Position numbers and translations under genes: made by a program. Of a stretch of 64,000 nt of DNA, positions 16,074 to 23,644 are shown in pieces. Source of the DNA: UBA285 sp049970695 (GTDB lineage Archaea > Thermoproteota > Thermoprotei_A > Sulfolobales > Desulfurococcaceae); contig JBMFML010000002.1 of NCBI GenBank assembly GCA_049970695.1, forward strand, positions 119,864-183,863. Reading direction: 5' to 3'. Under the pieces are notes generated by a model. It did not search any database. It was not told the DNA's origin and was given only the letters and a program-made list of their open reading frames with translations. Every line of letters starts with the position of its first letter. Within the stretch, counting starts at the first letter, position 1.

Positions 16074-17288
16074 CTACTTCGGTGGTCTTGCCAGTGAGGC
16101 AAGGAGGTTTTCGACTTCCTCTGTGAACTCTTCCTGGTAGACTAAGATGACCTTGTCGCCAGGACTTAGCTGGACTTCTCGAGCAAGTGGATATGCCACC
16201 CAAGTATCGCGCGTCTTTACGGCTAGCACTTGGCCTCCATATTTCTTCAAGTAGTATGCTAAGCTCTGGAGGTCTGTGCTCTTAGCGAGCGTTACTGCCT
16301 TTACTCTCTCATTAAGGCTCTTGAAAACCCTGCTGAAAATGGCCTTGTACTCGTCTGGGAACTCCTCTTGGAGGCTCAATATCCGGCTCATAGAGGCGCT
16401 CGCATCGGCGATGTCTTCTAGCTCCTTCAGCAGAGTAATTATCCCAGTTATAGTGCTCGGGTCTACTCTCGTAGCAAGGCTATTGAGCTGGTTCATAGTC
16501 TCCAGGTGCAGCCAGTCTATATGTATTTCGAGGTCTTCTACTTCTTCTACAAGCTCCTTTGCAAACTCCATTAACACGTAGTGCGCTAGGTTCAGCATCA
16601 ACGTTGTGCAGTCTTTTATTTCAACGAGGTTCTTGGCAACTCGGTCAAAGCCTTCGACGTCTATGTACTCTAGCTTATGCTCGATACCCTGATCACTCAG
16701 CAACCTCATAACCACGTCTCTAAAGCCCCTGATGTAGAGGACTGAGCCCCTTCTAATTGCTTCTCGTGGCTGTGGACTAAACCTGTACTCTCCCCCTTCA
16801 ACTACTAGCAAGACGTCAACGGGGTACTTGTCAGTCAAGTCTATTACTTTAAAGTCTTCGTTTACCGGCATTTTCGCCACCACTTCCCCTTCGGCATACG
16901 GCAAGACCTGCTCGTAGCTAATGTTTGGTGCATAGCCTACGAGCATGGCATATACGATGTCCTTCACGGAATCTGAAATAGAGTCCATTGCAGAGCCGTA
17001 GTAGAACGAGAGCAGGCTCGCGTACGCCCCTTCTTTCGTCCTTCCGTAGGCCATTGAGTTGTGGAGTATGAACTGCCCAATGTACTCGCTCACGAGCCTG
17101 TCGAGGTCTAGTATTTTCAGAGCAAGCTCTCTGTCTTTCGCGAAGAACGCATAGAAAGCGAGGTCTATTAGTATGTCTGTGTACCTCCACAGGTTTTCGA
17201 GTATGGTCCTTACGGACTGGGGCTTGTACTTTATCGCGATGGGCTTTAAGTGAAACTTTCTGTGCACTTCTGGAGACAATTTTGACAA
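16074..17288 (-). CDS. PhoU-domain and RCK-C (TrkA-C) regulator of an MgtE-type transporter
   Basis: A 404-residue soluble protein in two similar halves. Each half has a helical PhoU-like bundle (about residues 12-120 and 210-320) followed by an RCK-C/TrkA-C beta-rich domain: VDVLLVVEGGEYRFSPQP near 155 and GQVLAVKTRDTWVAYPLA near 345. RCK-C domains bind small ligands and gate transporters. The divergent gene next door is an MgtE-type cation transporter, an arrangement that suggests it controls transport. The TTG at 17288 is chosen: a TATA box at 17316-17324 predicts a start near 17294 and a GAGGAG lies just upstream. Confidence 0.82.
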   Translation of the reverse strand: MSKLSPEVHRKFHLKPIAIKYKPQSVRTILENLWRYTDILIDLAFYAFFAKDRELALKILDLDRLVSEYIGQFILHNSMAYGRTKEGAYASLLSFYYGSAMDSISDSVKDIVYAMLVGYAPNISYEQVLPYAEGEVVAKMPVNEDFKVIDLTDKYPVDVLLVVEGGEYRFSPQPREAIRRGSVLYIRGFRDVVMRLLSDQGIEHKLEYIDVEGFDRVAKNLVEIKDCTTLMLNLAHYVLMEFAKELVEEVEDLEIHIDWLHLETMNQLNSLATRVDPSTITGIITLLKELEDIADASASMSRILSLQEEFPDEYKAIFSRVFKSLNERVKAVTLAKSTDLQSLAYYLKKYGGQVLAVKTRDTWVAYPLAREVQLSPGDKVILVYQEEFTEEVENLLASLARPPK

Positions 17289-17310
17289 AACAGACTCCTC
17301 GCTAGGCCGG

Positions 17311-18537
17311 TTGATATTTATACCGCGCCTCCCTTTAATAGCTTGGCGCGATCCAGTTAAGCATGCAAGAGAGGCAGAGAGCATTGCAATCAAAACAGCA
17401 TCTAGAGCGAGGAAGTGGATTACACCATTAATATTGCTGGCCCTCGCCGAAGTGCTTGCTGGTGCGACTCTGAGATTCAATGTCGAATTGCTAGTAGCGC
17501 AGCCAGTGCTCCTCGTACTCATTCCAGGACTCATGGACTTGAGAGGCGATGTCTACGGTGCTTTAGGCTACCGCCTCTCCAAGGCACTTCACCTGGGTTT
17601 GACGCAGCCAGCAATGTTCACGAAGTTCAACCTAGTTAATACATCGTGTAGCTACGTGGTCTCGGTAATTGCGACTTTGAATCTCTGCATTCTTGGTACA
17701 CTCCTCTCCCTCGTGCTCGGCTCTGAAGTGCTCGACTTCGCGTCACTAGTTTTCATAGCCCTTACTTCCACCGTAGTGGTTTTCGCGGTGCTAACGCCGC
17801 TGACAACGTGGGCAATAATCTACCTGTTTAAGCGAGGGCGCGACCCCTCAACATTCGTTGCAACTATTGTAACCGGAGTAGGAGACTTTGCATCACCGGC
17901 TGTACTGCTGTTGGTAGCACAGCTCTATAGGGAGTTCACCAGTGCTTTAAGATTGCTAGCCGTCTCGGTCTTCGCACTCTTTGCTCTCGTGCTCTTTGTT
18001 CTTGTTCTCCGCGCGGGCGGATTAAAAGACTTCCTCGAGAACTTGGCGTCTTCTGTAGTTGGTTCAACGGGCAGTAGCCTCGGCGGCTTCGTGCTGGCAA
18101 CTTCTACGGCGCTAATCAGTAAGAACCCAGAAGTGCTGGCCGTCTTGCCAGCGTTTAACGCTGTTATTGGCGCTGCAACAGGCTATCTTGGCAGTTCTCT
18201 CAATATAAGCCTCCACGTAGGCGAAGAAAGCCCTTACAAGCTCTACCGCAGAGAGCTGGTAGTGGGCTTCGCCGCAACTTACACGTCAGTAATGCTTGCA
18301 CTTGTGCTCTCTACAGCGGTATTTACAGAACCCGCGAGGCTTCTCAGAGTAGTGGCTTCGATTTCTGCCTCTCTCCTCGTGGTTTACGCAGCAGCTTCTA
18401 TGGCCACATATTACTTGACTGTGACGTCTTTTCACAAAGGCTGGGATCCAGACAACGTAGTGTTTCCCATAATGACCACGTTTGTCGACCTCTTAGGCCC
18501 CGTGGCGGTGTCGCTAATAGGGGCACTCATTCTGTGA
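17311..18537 (+). CDS. MgtE-type (SLC41-like) divalent cation transporter
   Basis: A 408-residue membrane protein with two MgtE integral-membrane domains, about 10 helices in all. Family motifs appear twice: LIPGLMDLRGDVYGALGYRL near residue 70 and SSVVGSTGSSLGGFVLATS near 250, and the helix ends GDFASPAVLLL and PIMTTFVDLLGPVAVSL carry the conserved acidic residue and proline. It lacks the cytoplasmic N and CBS domains of bacterial MgtE, as in archaeal SLC41 relatives. The neighbouring PhoU/RCK-C protein may provide the regulation instead. The TTG start is uncertain because it overlaps the divergent promoter; I see no better start codon that keeps the first helix whole. Confidence 0.88.
   Translation: MIFIPRLPLIAWRDPVKHAREAESIAIKTASRARKWITPLILLALAEVLAGATLRFNVELLVAQPVLLVLIPGLMDLRGDVYGALGYRLSKALHLGLTQPAMFTKFNLVNTSCSYVVSVIATLNLCILGTLLSLVLGSEVLDFASLVFIALTSTVVVFAVLTPLTTWAIIYLFKRGRDPSTFVATIVTGVGDFASPAVLLLVAQLYREFTSALRLLAVSVFALFALVLFVLVLRAGGLKDFLENLASSVVGSTGSSLGGFVLATSTALISKNPEVLAVLPAFNAVIGAATGYLGSSLNISLHVGEESPYKLYRRELVVGFAATYTSVMLALVLSTAVFTEPARLLRVVASISASLLVVYAAASMATYYLTVTSFHKGWDPDNVVFPIMTTFVDLLGPVAVSLIGALIL
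17316..17324 (-). promoter_or_regulatory. TATA box for the PhoU/RCK-C gene
   Basis: Minus-strand GGTATAAATATC is an excellent archaeal TATA box, 25-28 bases upstream of the predicted start near 17294 and about 30 bases from the TTG start codon. It lies inside the first codons of the divergent transporter gene as drawn, so the two promoters overlap and the genes may be controlled together. Confidence 0.6.
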
Positions 18538-18724
18538 AGCCGCAACTCAGAAGAGCTCGAAGCGGGGGTCTGAATATGCAATACAATGAACAATAAAGCA
18601 GTAGCGTAGAGCTTAACATATACCAAATTTGTACACATGTATCCTTGATCAGGGGGTGAGTTAATCGCGAATTAACTTAGCTCCGGCATGGTTAACTCCA
18701 AATCCCACTGTGAGGGGGGTGTTC

Positions 18725-18799
18725 ATGCAGATCCTGTGTAAAATTCAACGAGTGGGGCGTGGAAGAACCTCCAAATTATACAAACGCATTATTGAATAA
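18725..18799 (+). CDS. possible 24-residue peptide or gene remnant
   Basis: ATG at 18725 follows GAGGGGGGTGTTC, an exceptionally good ribosome site for this genome. The peptide MQILCKIQRVGRGRTSKLYK ends four residues later. It is basic and could be the beginning of a truncated gene or a real small protein. No domain is recognisable. Confidence 0.25.
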   Translation: MQILCKIQRVGRGRTSKLYKRIIE

Positions 18800-18820
18800 G
18801 AAATTAAAAGCAGTAACATC

Positions 18821-18829
18821 TAAATAAAA
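18821..18829 (+). promoter_or_regulatory. TATA box ahead of candidate RNA
   Basis: TAAATAAAA at 18821-18829 is a TATA-like element whose expected start, about 25 bases downstream at 18848-18851, coincides with the first base of the long outer stem of the candidate RNA. Confidence 0.4.
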
Positions 18830-18847
18830 GGTGTGCTAGTAAAATCG

Positions 18848-18942
18848 GTGTTACAGGCCTTGGCGGGACGCACGAAGCCTAGCAGTGCGTGATCCCTGTT
18901 ATATCGGAATCGGCTTTCATGATCGGTCATGGCCTGTAATAC
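18848..18942 (+). ncRNA. candidate structured RNA of unknown class
   Basis: The ends GTGTTACAGGCC (18848-18859) and GGCCTGTAATAC (18931-18942) form a 12-pair stem with one G-U. Inside it a second hairpin pairs GGGA-CGCAC (18865-18873) with GTGCG-TGA-TCCC (18885-18896), nine pairs with a three-base TGA bulge, and a third may form from CATGA-TCGG-TCATG (18918-18931), competing for one pair of the outer stem. This gives a junction-like fold of about 95 bases. A TATA box lies at the right distance. It is not a tRNA, and no C/D boxes or clean H/ACA layout are visible. A terminal-inverted-repeat mini-element is an alternative reading. Confidence 0.4.
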
Positions 18943-18951
18943 ACTAAATAA

Positions 18952-19056
18952 CTAATCAGCCAAGTAGCTGGCATAAGTATTGGTATTTTACTAAGCTATG
19001 GCATTGTATTTTCCGTACTCGCGATTAGTGGCTTTGAAGCAGTGCCAATTTATTAG
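18952..19056 (+). pseudogene. remnant of an amino acid permease (APC family)
   Basis: A 34-codon frame bounded by stops reads ...GISIGILLSYGIVFSVLAI then SGFEAVPIY. A long hydrophobic helix ending in S-G-F-E-A is the hallmark of the sixth helix region of APC-superfamily amino acid permeases. No start codon with a ribosome site and no other helices are found in frame, so this would be a dead fragment. The assignment rests on one motif only. Confidence 0.35.
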
Positions 19057-19363
19057 AGCAGGCCTTAATGCATAGAGGCGGTGTGCTGCTCCATATTTCG
19101 GTATTACTCATGAGGGGTGTTCACGTGATGCCCGGCCTAGTTGCCATAGGTGCTTGCGAGCCTCAGGCCGCGGGAACTTCTGGCTTGTAATACCCTAGTT
19201 TGTGCAATAATGCGGTTTAGTGGCTTGAATAGAGTACTTGCTTAACGTATTGTTGTTAAGTGCATTTGCTTCAGTATAAATGCCTAGGCACGGCCATCGA
19301 GTCTTCGTACACTAAGGCGGATATATGGCCTGGCAGTACTAGCACACAGTAGATTCCGGGGAC

Positions 19364-20242
19364 GTGGGATTGCCTAGTAGGGCTTCTGTAGCGGGCAAGC
19401 TAGCTGGAGTGGCAATGCTGGTTGGAACTACGGTTTTGTGGGGCACGTCATTTTCCTTCATAAAGCTCTCGGTCGGGGTAATGTCGAGCCTAGAGTACAC
19501 CTCGTACCGCTGCCTCATTGCAACAGCCATTCTCGCACCAGCGGTTCTCGTCAAGGCCGTCCGCGGAGAATTTAGCAGAGGAGACTACCTCAGGGGCTTA
19601 GCTATTGGTGTCGCGTATGCGCTGGGCCTCCTGCTTCAAGGCGAGGGAACGCGCTACACTACTCCATCAATAAGCGCCTTTCTCACAGCCCTTAACTCAA
19701 TAAATGTACACTTGTACGTGGCACTCGTCGAGAAGAGGTATCACTGGCTTGACGCGCTGGCACTGCTCCTGGCCGTGAGCGGGCTGTACGCTATATCAAT
19801 GCCTAGCGGAGGGCTCGGCGTAGGCGAGCTACTCATACTTCTGGGTTCAGTGGCGTGGGCGGCGCAGATAATCCTCGTATCGAAGTATGGAAGAGGCGGC
19901 ATCGTTGAAATACTCGCTGGGACGTTTACTCCAGGAGCTCTGCTCTCTCCGCTAGCGGCTGCACTATTCGGCAGTACCGTGAACTTGGCAGCACTAGCGT
20001 ACTTGGCCTACTTGGCAGTCGTCTGCTCTATTGGAGCCACCTTCTTGCAAGTACTCGGCCAGAGGAGGGTTTCGCCCTTGGCAGCGGCAGTCATATTCCT
20101 ACTAGAGCCCGTCTTCGCGACTCTGTTTTCGCTGGCGATGGGCCTCGAAGAGCTCACGCTACACAAGGCCGTTGGGGGAGGCCTAATTGTAGCAAGCACA
20201 TACATAGCCACGTATTCTGAAATACGCTACGCTAAATACTAG
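19364..20242 (+). CDS. DMT-superfamily (EamA) transporter
   Basis: A 292-residue membrane protein with 10 expected helices in two EamA repeats. The first helix carries TTVLWGTSFSFIKLSVG, the typical EamA start, and the second repeat starts near LLILLGSVAWAAQIILVSKY (residue 160) and ends SPLAAAVIFLLEPVFATLFS, the conserved E-P-V segment. EamA proteins export amino acids, metabolites or nucleotide sugars; the substrate cannot be read from sequence. It stands alone, converging on the BtpA gene with four bases between their ends. Confidence 0.92.
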   Translation: MGLPSRASVAGKLAGVAMLVGTTVLWGTSFSFIKLSVGVMSSLEYTSYRCLIATAILAPAVLVKAVRGEFSRGDYLRGLAIGVAYALGLLLQGEGTRYTTPSISAFLTALNSINVHLYVALVEKRYHWLDALALLLAVSGLYAISMPSGGLGVGELLILLGSVAWAAQIILVSKYGRGGIVEILAGTFTPGALLSPLAAALFGSTVNLAALAYLAYLAVVCSIGATFLQVLGQRRVSPLAAAVIFLLEPVFATLFSLAMGLEELTLHKAVGGGLIVASTYIATYSEIRYAKY

Positions 20243-20246
20243 AGCA

Positions 20247-21098
20247 CTAGTACTTGGCGATGATGAAGCGCTCTCTAATTCTCGAAATAACCGTGCGTGC
20301 TCTTTCAGGATCCACGGGATTTCCCGCTCTGCCACCTACTTTAATGAAAGACCCGACAATTACGCCATCGCACACTTCTAGCACTTTGAGGACGTTCTCT
20401 GCAGTCACCCCACTCCCAACGATTACAGGCAGGGGGGATAGCTTCTTGATCAGCTCAACTAGGCGCAGGGGCGGAGGCTCACCTGTCTTAAGCCCCGTGA
20501 CTACGAGAGCACTCGCCCCACCCCTCTGAGCATATTCTTCAATGAGCTCTCTGAGGTAGTCTTCTAGAGCGCCCTTCGACAAGGGCGTAGGAGCCTCTAG
20601 AGTAGCAAGGGGCATTCTCAAGCTAGTGGCATGCTTCACGAGAATATCGGCGTAGACCTCAATACCGGGGTAATTGAGCATTAGTGGCTTGAGGCGCGGA
20701 GCCTCCGGCTCAAGCACCCCAGCATCAGAGATAACGGGCTCTATTAGAGCGTTCACGCGTATAAACTTGGCTCCAGCGGCAACCGCGATGCTGTAAGCCT
20801 CGCGCCCAGAGTTCCGCAGTAAGTTGACGCCGACTTTGAGCGACGTCGACTTAACGACTTCTCTAACTATAACTGTCATGGCTGCGATTGCAAGCGGGTC
20901 TTCAACGCGCGGCGAGAACGGCGCGTCGCCATAGTTCTCGACTATGACTCCTGTGTAGCCCAGCTTCTCGAGAACTGCGGCATCTTTGGCGCCATACTCG
21001 GCAAGATCGCTGATAGTGCTGGGGGGCCTGTAGTACGCGTAGGGCAGCCTGGGTAAGTGTACAACGCCAATTACCTCTTTCGGTTGAGAAGCGAGCAC
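20247..21098 (-). CDS. BtpA/SgcQ family TIM-barrel protein
   Basis: A 283-residue protein of the BtpA family. It opens VIGVVHLPRLPYAYYRP, then GYTGVIVENYGDAPFSP (residue 49), LKVGVNLLRNSGREAYSIA (87) and AGAKFIRVNALIEPVISDAG, ending with PVIVGSGVTAENV and DGVIVGSFIKVGGRAGNPVD, the phosphate-binding end of a TIM barrel. BtpA was first linked to photosystem assembly in cyanobacteria; the archaeal role is unknown and the fold suggests a phosphorylated small-molecule substrate. It is divergent from the acyl-CoA synthetase gene. Confidence 0.92.
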   Translation of the reverse strand: MLASQPKEVIGVVHLPRLPYAYYRPPSTISDLAEYGAKDAAVLEKLGYTGVIVENYGDAPFSPRVEDPLAIAAMTVIVREVVKSTSLKVGVNLLRNSGREAYSIAVAAGAKFIRVNALIEPVISDAGVLEPEAPRLKPLMLNYPGIEVYADILVKHATSLRMPLATLEAPTPLSKGALEDYLRELIEEYAQRGGASALVVTGLKTGEPPPLRLVELIKKLSPLPVIVGSGVTAENVLKVLEVCDGVIVGSFIKVGGRAGNPVDPERARTVISRIRERFIIAKY

Positions 21099-21152
21099 AA
21101 AGCCCCCGAGATATAAAAGCTGAAGAGGAGTATATATTCCACAAAGGGCTAA

Positions 21153-21848
21153 GTGTCAGTCACTACAGCACACTCCGCAAAGCAGCGCTACAAAATACCC
21201 GACTACGAGGCATTCAAGCTCCTCTCAGACTATGGAATACCACACCTGCCCTACGGATTTGCTCGGACGCCAGAAGAGGCAGGCAAGATTGCAGCGGAAA
21301 TAGGCTTCCCCGTGGCACTAAAGGTGGTGTCGCCTAACATAAGCCACAAAACAGACGTCGGTGGGGTTGTCCTCAACTTGTTGAGCGCGCAAGAGGTCGT
21401 CAAAGAAGCCACGAACATGCTTGAGAGGATAAGAGCGAGGCTACCAGACGCCACAATAGAGGGCTTTCTCGTCCAGAAAATGGCAAAGCCGGGTATCGAG
21501 GTAATAATTGGAGGCCTCAGAGACCCCGTCTTTGGAATCATACTCATGTTTGGGCTGGGAGGCGTCTTCACTGAGGTCTTCAGAGACGTGACGTTCAGGG
21601 TCTGGCCAATAACGCTTGAAGAAGCTCTAGAAATGACGCGTGAAATTAAGAGCAAGACCATATTGCAGGGCTACAGAGGAATGCAACCAGTTGACGTATC
21701 CAGCTTGGCAGGTATCGTCGTAAAGCTCGGCAAGCTCCTAGAAGACCACGAAGAAATAGAGTCAGCAGACTTAAACCCGGTCATAGCATATCCCAATGGC
21801 GCAGTCGTAGTTGATGTTAGGTTTATACTATCACAACAGCTACACTAG
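21153..21848 (+). CDS. acyl-CoA synthetase (ADP-forming), beta subunit
   Basis: A 231-residue ATP-grasp subunit of the archaeal ADP-forming acyl-CoA synthetase, which turns acyl-CoA, ADP and phosphate into the acid, CoA and ATP at the end of amino acid or sugar fermentation. GFPVALKVVSPNISHKTDVG near residue 51 carries the conserved lysine and the phosphate-transfer region. MFGLGGVFTEVFRDV near 133 and ADLNPVIAYPNGAVVVDVR near the end bind ATP and magnesium. The size is that of a separate beta subunit; the alpha subunit with the catalytic histidine is not in this window. The next gene starts 16 bases later. Confidence 0.93.
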   Translation: MSVTTAHSAKQRYKIPDYEAFKLLSDYGIPHLPYGFARTPEEAGKIAAEIGFPVALKVVSPNISHKTDVGGVVLNLLSAQEVVKEATNMLERIRARLPDATIEGFLVQKMAKPGIEVIIGGLRDPVFGIILMFGLGGVFTEVFRDVTFRVWPITLEEALEMTREIKSKTILQGYRGMQPVDVSSLAGIVVKLGKLLEDHEEIESADLNPVIAYPNGAVVVDVRFILSQQLH

Positions 21849-21864
21849 TAGCGGGGGTAGAACA

Positions 21865-22374
21865 TTGATACAGGAGCGAGACGCCATAAAAAAGGCAGCA
21901 CTGCAAGTCGCAGAGCTGATGGTTGCTGCAGCCAAGACTGCGCCAAAAGCCCGCGGCATTGACAACATAGTATCAGTCATCCTCACCGAAAAAGAAGAGC
22001 TAGAAGAGCTGGCGAAGAAAATGGAGGAGCTTGCACCAATGTATGGTGACTTCTTCAGGCGTGATGCTACAAACGTGAGAAATAGCGATGCAGTAGTCAT
22101 CATAGGCTGTAAAATCGTGAAAGTAGGGCTCAGGCAGCCAGAACACATAGGCATAGACGTCGAATTGGCAAATTCCCTGGTAAACCTGGGCATTGCAGTG
22201 GGGTCTGCAGCAAAGGTGGCTTCAATGCTGAACGTCGACAACAGGATAATGTACAGCATTGGAGTCGCAGCACTAGCAATGAAGCTCTTAGAAGCCGACT
22301 ACGCCCTAGGCGTGCCACTCTCTATTAAGGCCAAGAACATATACTTTGACAGAGTGTGGCCTCCTAAGCAGTAG
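21865..22374 (+). CDS. DUF2148 protein lacking the ferredoxin-type cysteines
   Basis: A 169-residue member of the DUF2148 family. AAKTAPKARGIDNIVSVILT near residue 18 and FFRRDATNVRNSDAVVIIGC near 62 match the family start. The C-terminus NRIMYSIGVAALAM and AKNIYFDR match its end. Family members normally have a glycine- and cysteine-rich iron-sulphur segment in the middle; here the equivalent stretch VGLRQPEHIGIDVELANSL has none. The TTG at 21865 is preferred because GCGGGGGTAG lies just upstream. It is placed right after the acyl-CoA synthetase subunit, so a shared transcript is likely. Function unknown. Confidence 0.85.
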   Translation: MIQERDAIKKAALQVAELMVAAAKTAPKARGIDNIVSVILTEKEELEELAKKMEELAPMYGDFFRRDATNVRNSDAVVIIGCKIVKVGLRQPEHIGIDVELANSLVNLGIAVGSAAKVASMLNVDNRIMYSIGVAALAMKLLEADYALGVPLSIKAKNIYFDRVWPPKQ

Positions 22375-22588
22375 AGCAACCCCCAAAGAAGGCCTGTACA
22401 AAGACCACTTCATCCTTCTCCGTAACTAAAAAGTCCAAGTCGCTCACTATCCTTCCATTTACAACAACTACTACTTCCTCTTCGCTTCCTGCGAGTTCTT
22501 CTAGCCTCTTTAAGAGTTCGCGTATAGTAGTCCTGTCCTCGCTAGTGCACTTAACGATCATCTGTGGAACAAGCTTAAAGCACACCAA
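22364..22588 (-). CDS. ubiquitin-like small protein (MoaD/ThiS fold) with a C-terminal tail after Gly-Gly
   Basis: A 74-residue beta-grasp protein. RTTIRELLKRLEELAG is the central helix, and EEVVVVVNGRIVSDLDFLVTEKDEVVFVQAFFGG the following strands, as in MoaD/ThiS proteins. The family ends in Gly-Gly for activation by an E1-like enzyme. Here four residues (CSTA) follow the pair, so the tail would need to be cut or the protein is not conjugated. The real start may be the internal ATG nine codons in. The 3' end overlaps the end of the convergent DUF2148 gene by 11 bases. The next gene upstream encodes a second protein of the fold. Confidence 0.75.
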   Translation of the reverse strand: MVCFKLVPQMIVKCTSEDRTTIRELLKRLEELAGSEEEVVVVVNGRIVSDLDFLVTEKDEVVFVQAFFGGCSTA

Positions 22589-22602
22589 GACCTCGAACCC
22601 GC

Positions 22603-22806
22603 TTAGCCACCCGATTTAACCGTGAAAACAACTACTTCATCTCCATCTACTATCTCGTCCTCTTCTGTTAGGATAGTCTTGCCTTTCAATACTAGGTTTT
22701 CTGAGGCAGACAGCTTCAGCTTTTCTAAGAGCTCTTTAACGCTCAGCCTTTTGGCGCTGAGCTCTACCACGTCTCCTGTTTCGAGGAGCTTGATTTTAAT
22801 GGGCAC
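22603..22806 (-). CDS. ubiquitin-like small archaeal modifier / MoaD-ThiS family protein
   Basis: A 67-residue beta-grasp protein: strands IKIKLLETGDVVELSA, helix SVKELLEKLKLS, then NLVLKGKTILTEEDEIVDGDE and the last strand VVVFTVKSGG. It ends exactly in Gly-Gly as required for adenylation by an E1-like enzyme, so it may act as a sulphur carrier (tRNA thiolation, cofactor synthesis) or a protein modifier of the SAMP/Urm1 type. It lies one base after the GTPase gene and 14 bases before the second ubiquitin-like gene on the same strand. Confidence 0.85.
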   Translation of the reverse strand: MPIKIKLLETGDVVELSAKRLSVKELLEKLKLSASENLVLKGKTILTEEDEIVDGDEVVVFTVKSGG

Positions 22807-22807
22807 T

Positions 22808-23644
22808 TTATAGCCCCATGCCTTCTTCCAGTTGCGAGGGCCTAATATAGAATGGTATTTTGCCGTCCTGGTAGTCTCTAATCACAGTTCTAGCGGCTTC
22901 TTCTACTAGTGGTTCCTTGGTCTTTTTGTAGAACCAGCCTCTTTTAGTGGCGAGCTGCTCTAGTATCTCAAGCGGCTTAGTAGACTCTATGCCATAGGCT
23001 ATTTTAAAGGCCTGCGGGCTGTACTTGAGCACTCTTTCAATGAGTGCTATGGCTGGCAGTACGGGGTCTTCTAGTTTCTCCGGAGGATAGCCTCTTATGA
23101 GCCTCTCGAGCTGGTCCCCCTCAATAGGGAGTATGCCGGGAGTATCTATCATTAGTATGTTCTCGTCTATTCGGTAGAGCTGGAAGTGCCTTGTATAGCC
23201 CGGACTTCCTGGGTAGGGGCTTGTACTCGCGGCGTGTCTGCCCTTGAGCGCATTGATTATAGAGGACTTGCCTACCTTTGGAAACCCTGTAACGCTGACT
23301 ACGGCTGGCAGAGACGGCGCAGCTTCCTTAATGGCCTTTCTCAGCTTTAGCGTCCCCATGTGCCTAGCAGCAGCAATGTAGACTACGGGCAGGCCGAGCT
23401 TCTCTTCGAGGTAGCCCTTCCACTCTTCTGCAACAGACCTGGGTACGAGATCGCACTTGTTGAGCACTATTATTGCCCTTTTCCCCTGCTTTTCAACTAT
23501 TCTGAGGAGCTTTTTGCTGAGGGTGTTCAGGGGGTCTCTAACGTCCAGGACGTGAAGAACGACGTCCGATTCTGAGACGAGCCTGTGGATTTGGCTCCAC
23601 GATGCGAGCACTATTCCCCCGCTGCTAATCACCGCTCCCTTCAT
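22808..23644 (-). CDS. circularly permuted GTPase (YlqF/Nog2-type ribosome assembly factor)
   Basis: A 278-residue GTPase whose motifs run in permuted order: DVRDPL near residue 35, G4 NKCDLVP near 62, then G1 GFPKVGKSSII near 121 and G3 DTPGILP near 165. This order defines the YlqF/YawG/Nog2/Lsg1 group, whose members help mature the large ribosomal subunit. A C-terminal helical domain of about 90 residues follows. The start codon lies 20 bases inside the Fap7-type kinase gene upstream, so the two are translated from one message. Confidence 0.92.
   Translation of the reverse strand: MKGAVISSGGIVLASWSQIHRLVSESDVVLHVLDVRDPLNTLSKKLLRIVEKQGKRAIIVLNKCDLVPRSVAEEWKGYLEEKLGLPVVYIAAARHMGTLKLRKAIKEAAPSLPAVVSVTGFPKVGKSSIINALKGRHAASTSPYPGSPGYTRHFQLYRIDENILMIDTPGILPIEGDQLERLIRGYPPEKLEDPVLPAIALIERVLKYSPQAFKIAYGIESTKPLEILEQLATKRGWFYKKTKEPLVEEAARTVIRDYQDGKIPFYIRPSQLEEGMGL

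Larger units (their letters stand above)
18538..19363. other. gene-poor region: candidate RNA and decayed genes
   Basis: Some 830 bases, more AT-rich than the surroundings, with no full-length gene. Contents in order: a perfect inverted repeat AGTTAAT-CGCGA-ATTAACT (18659-18677); a 24-codon frame at 18725-18799 (MQILCKIQRVGRG...) with a strong GGGGGG ribosome site; a candidate structured RNA at 18848-18942 with its own TATA box; a permease remnant at 18952-19056; and a 20-codon frame at 19128-19190 (MPGLVAIGACEP...) behind a second GAGGGGTGTTC site like the one at 18711. The region looks like the graveyard of one or more transporter genes. Confidence 0.5.

Noticed and set aside
17289..17534. 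N-terminal extension of the PhoU/RCK-C gene into the transporter gene
   Set aside because: The extension is antisense of the transporter, and the TATA box and ribosome site place the start at 17288.
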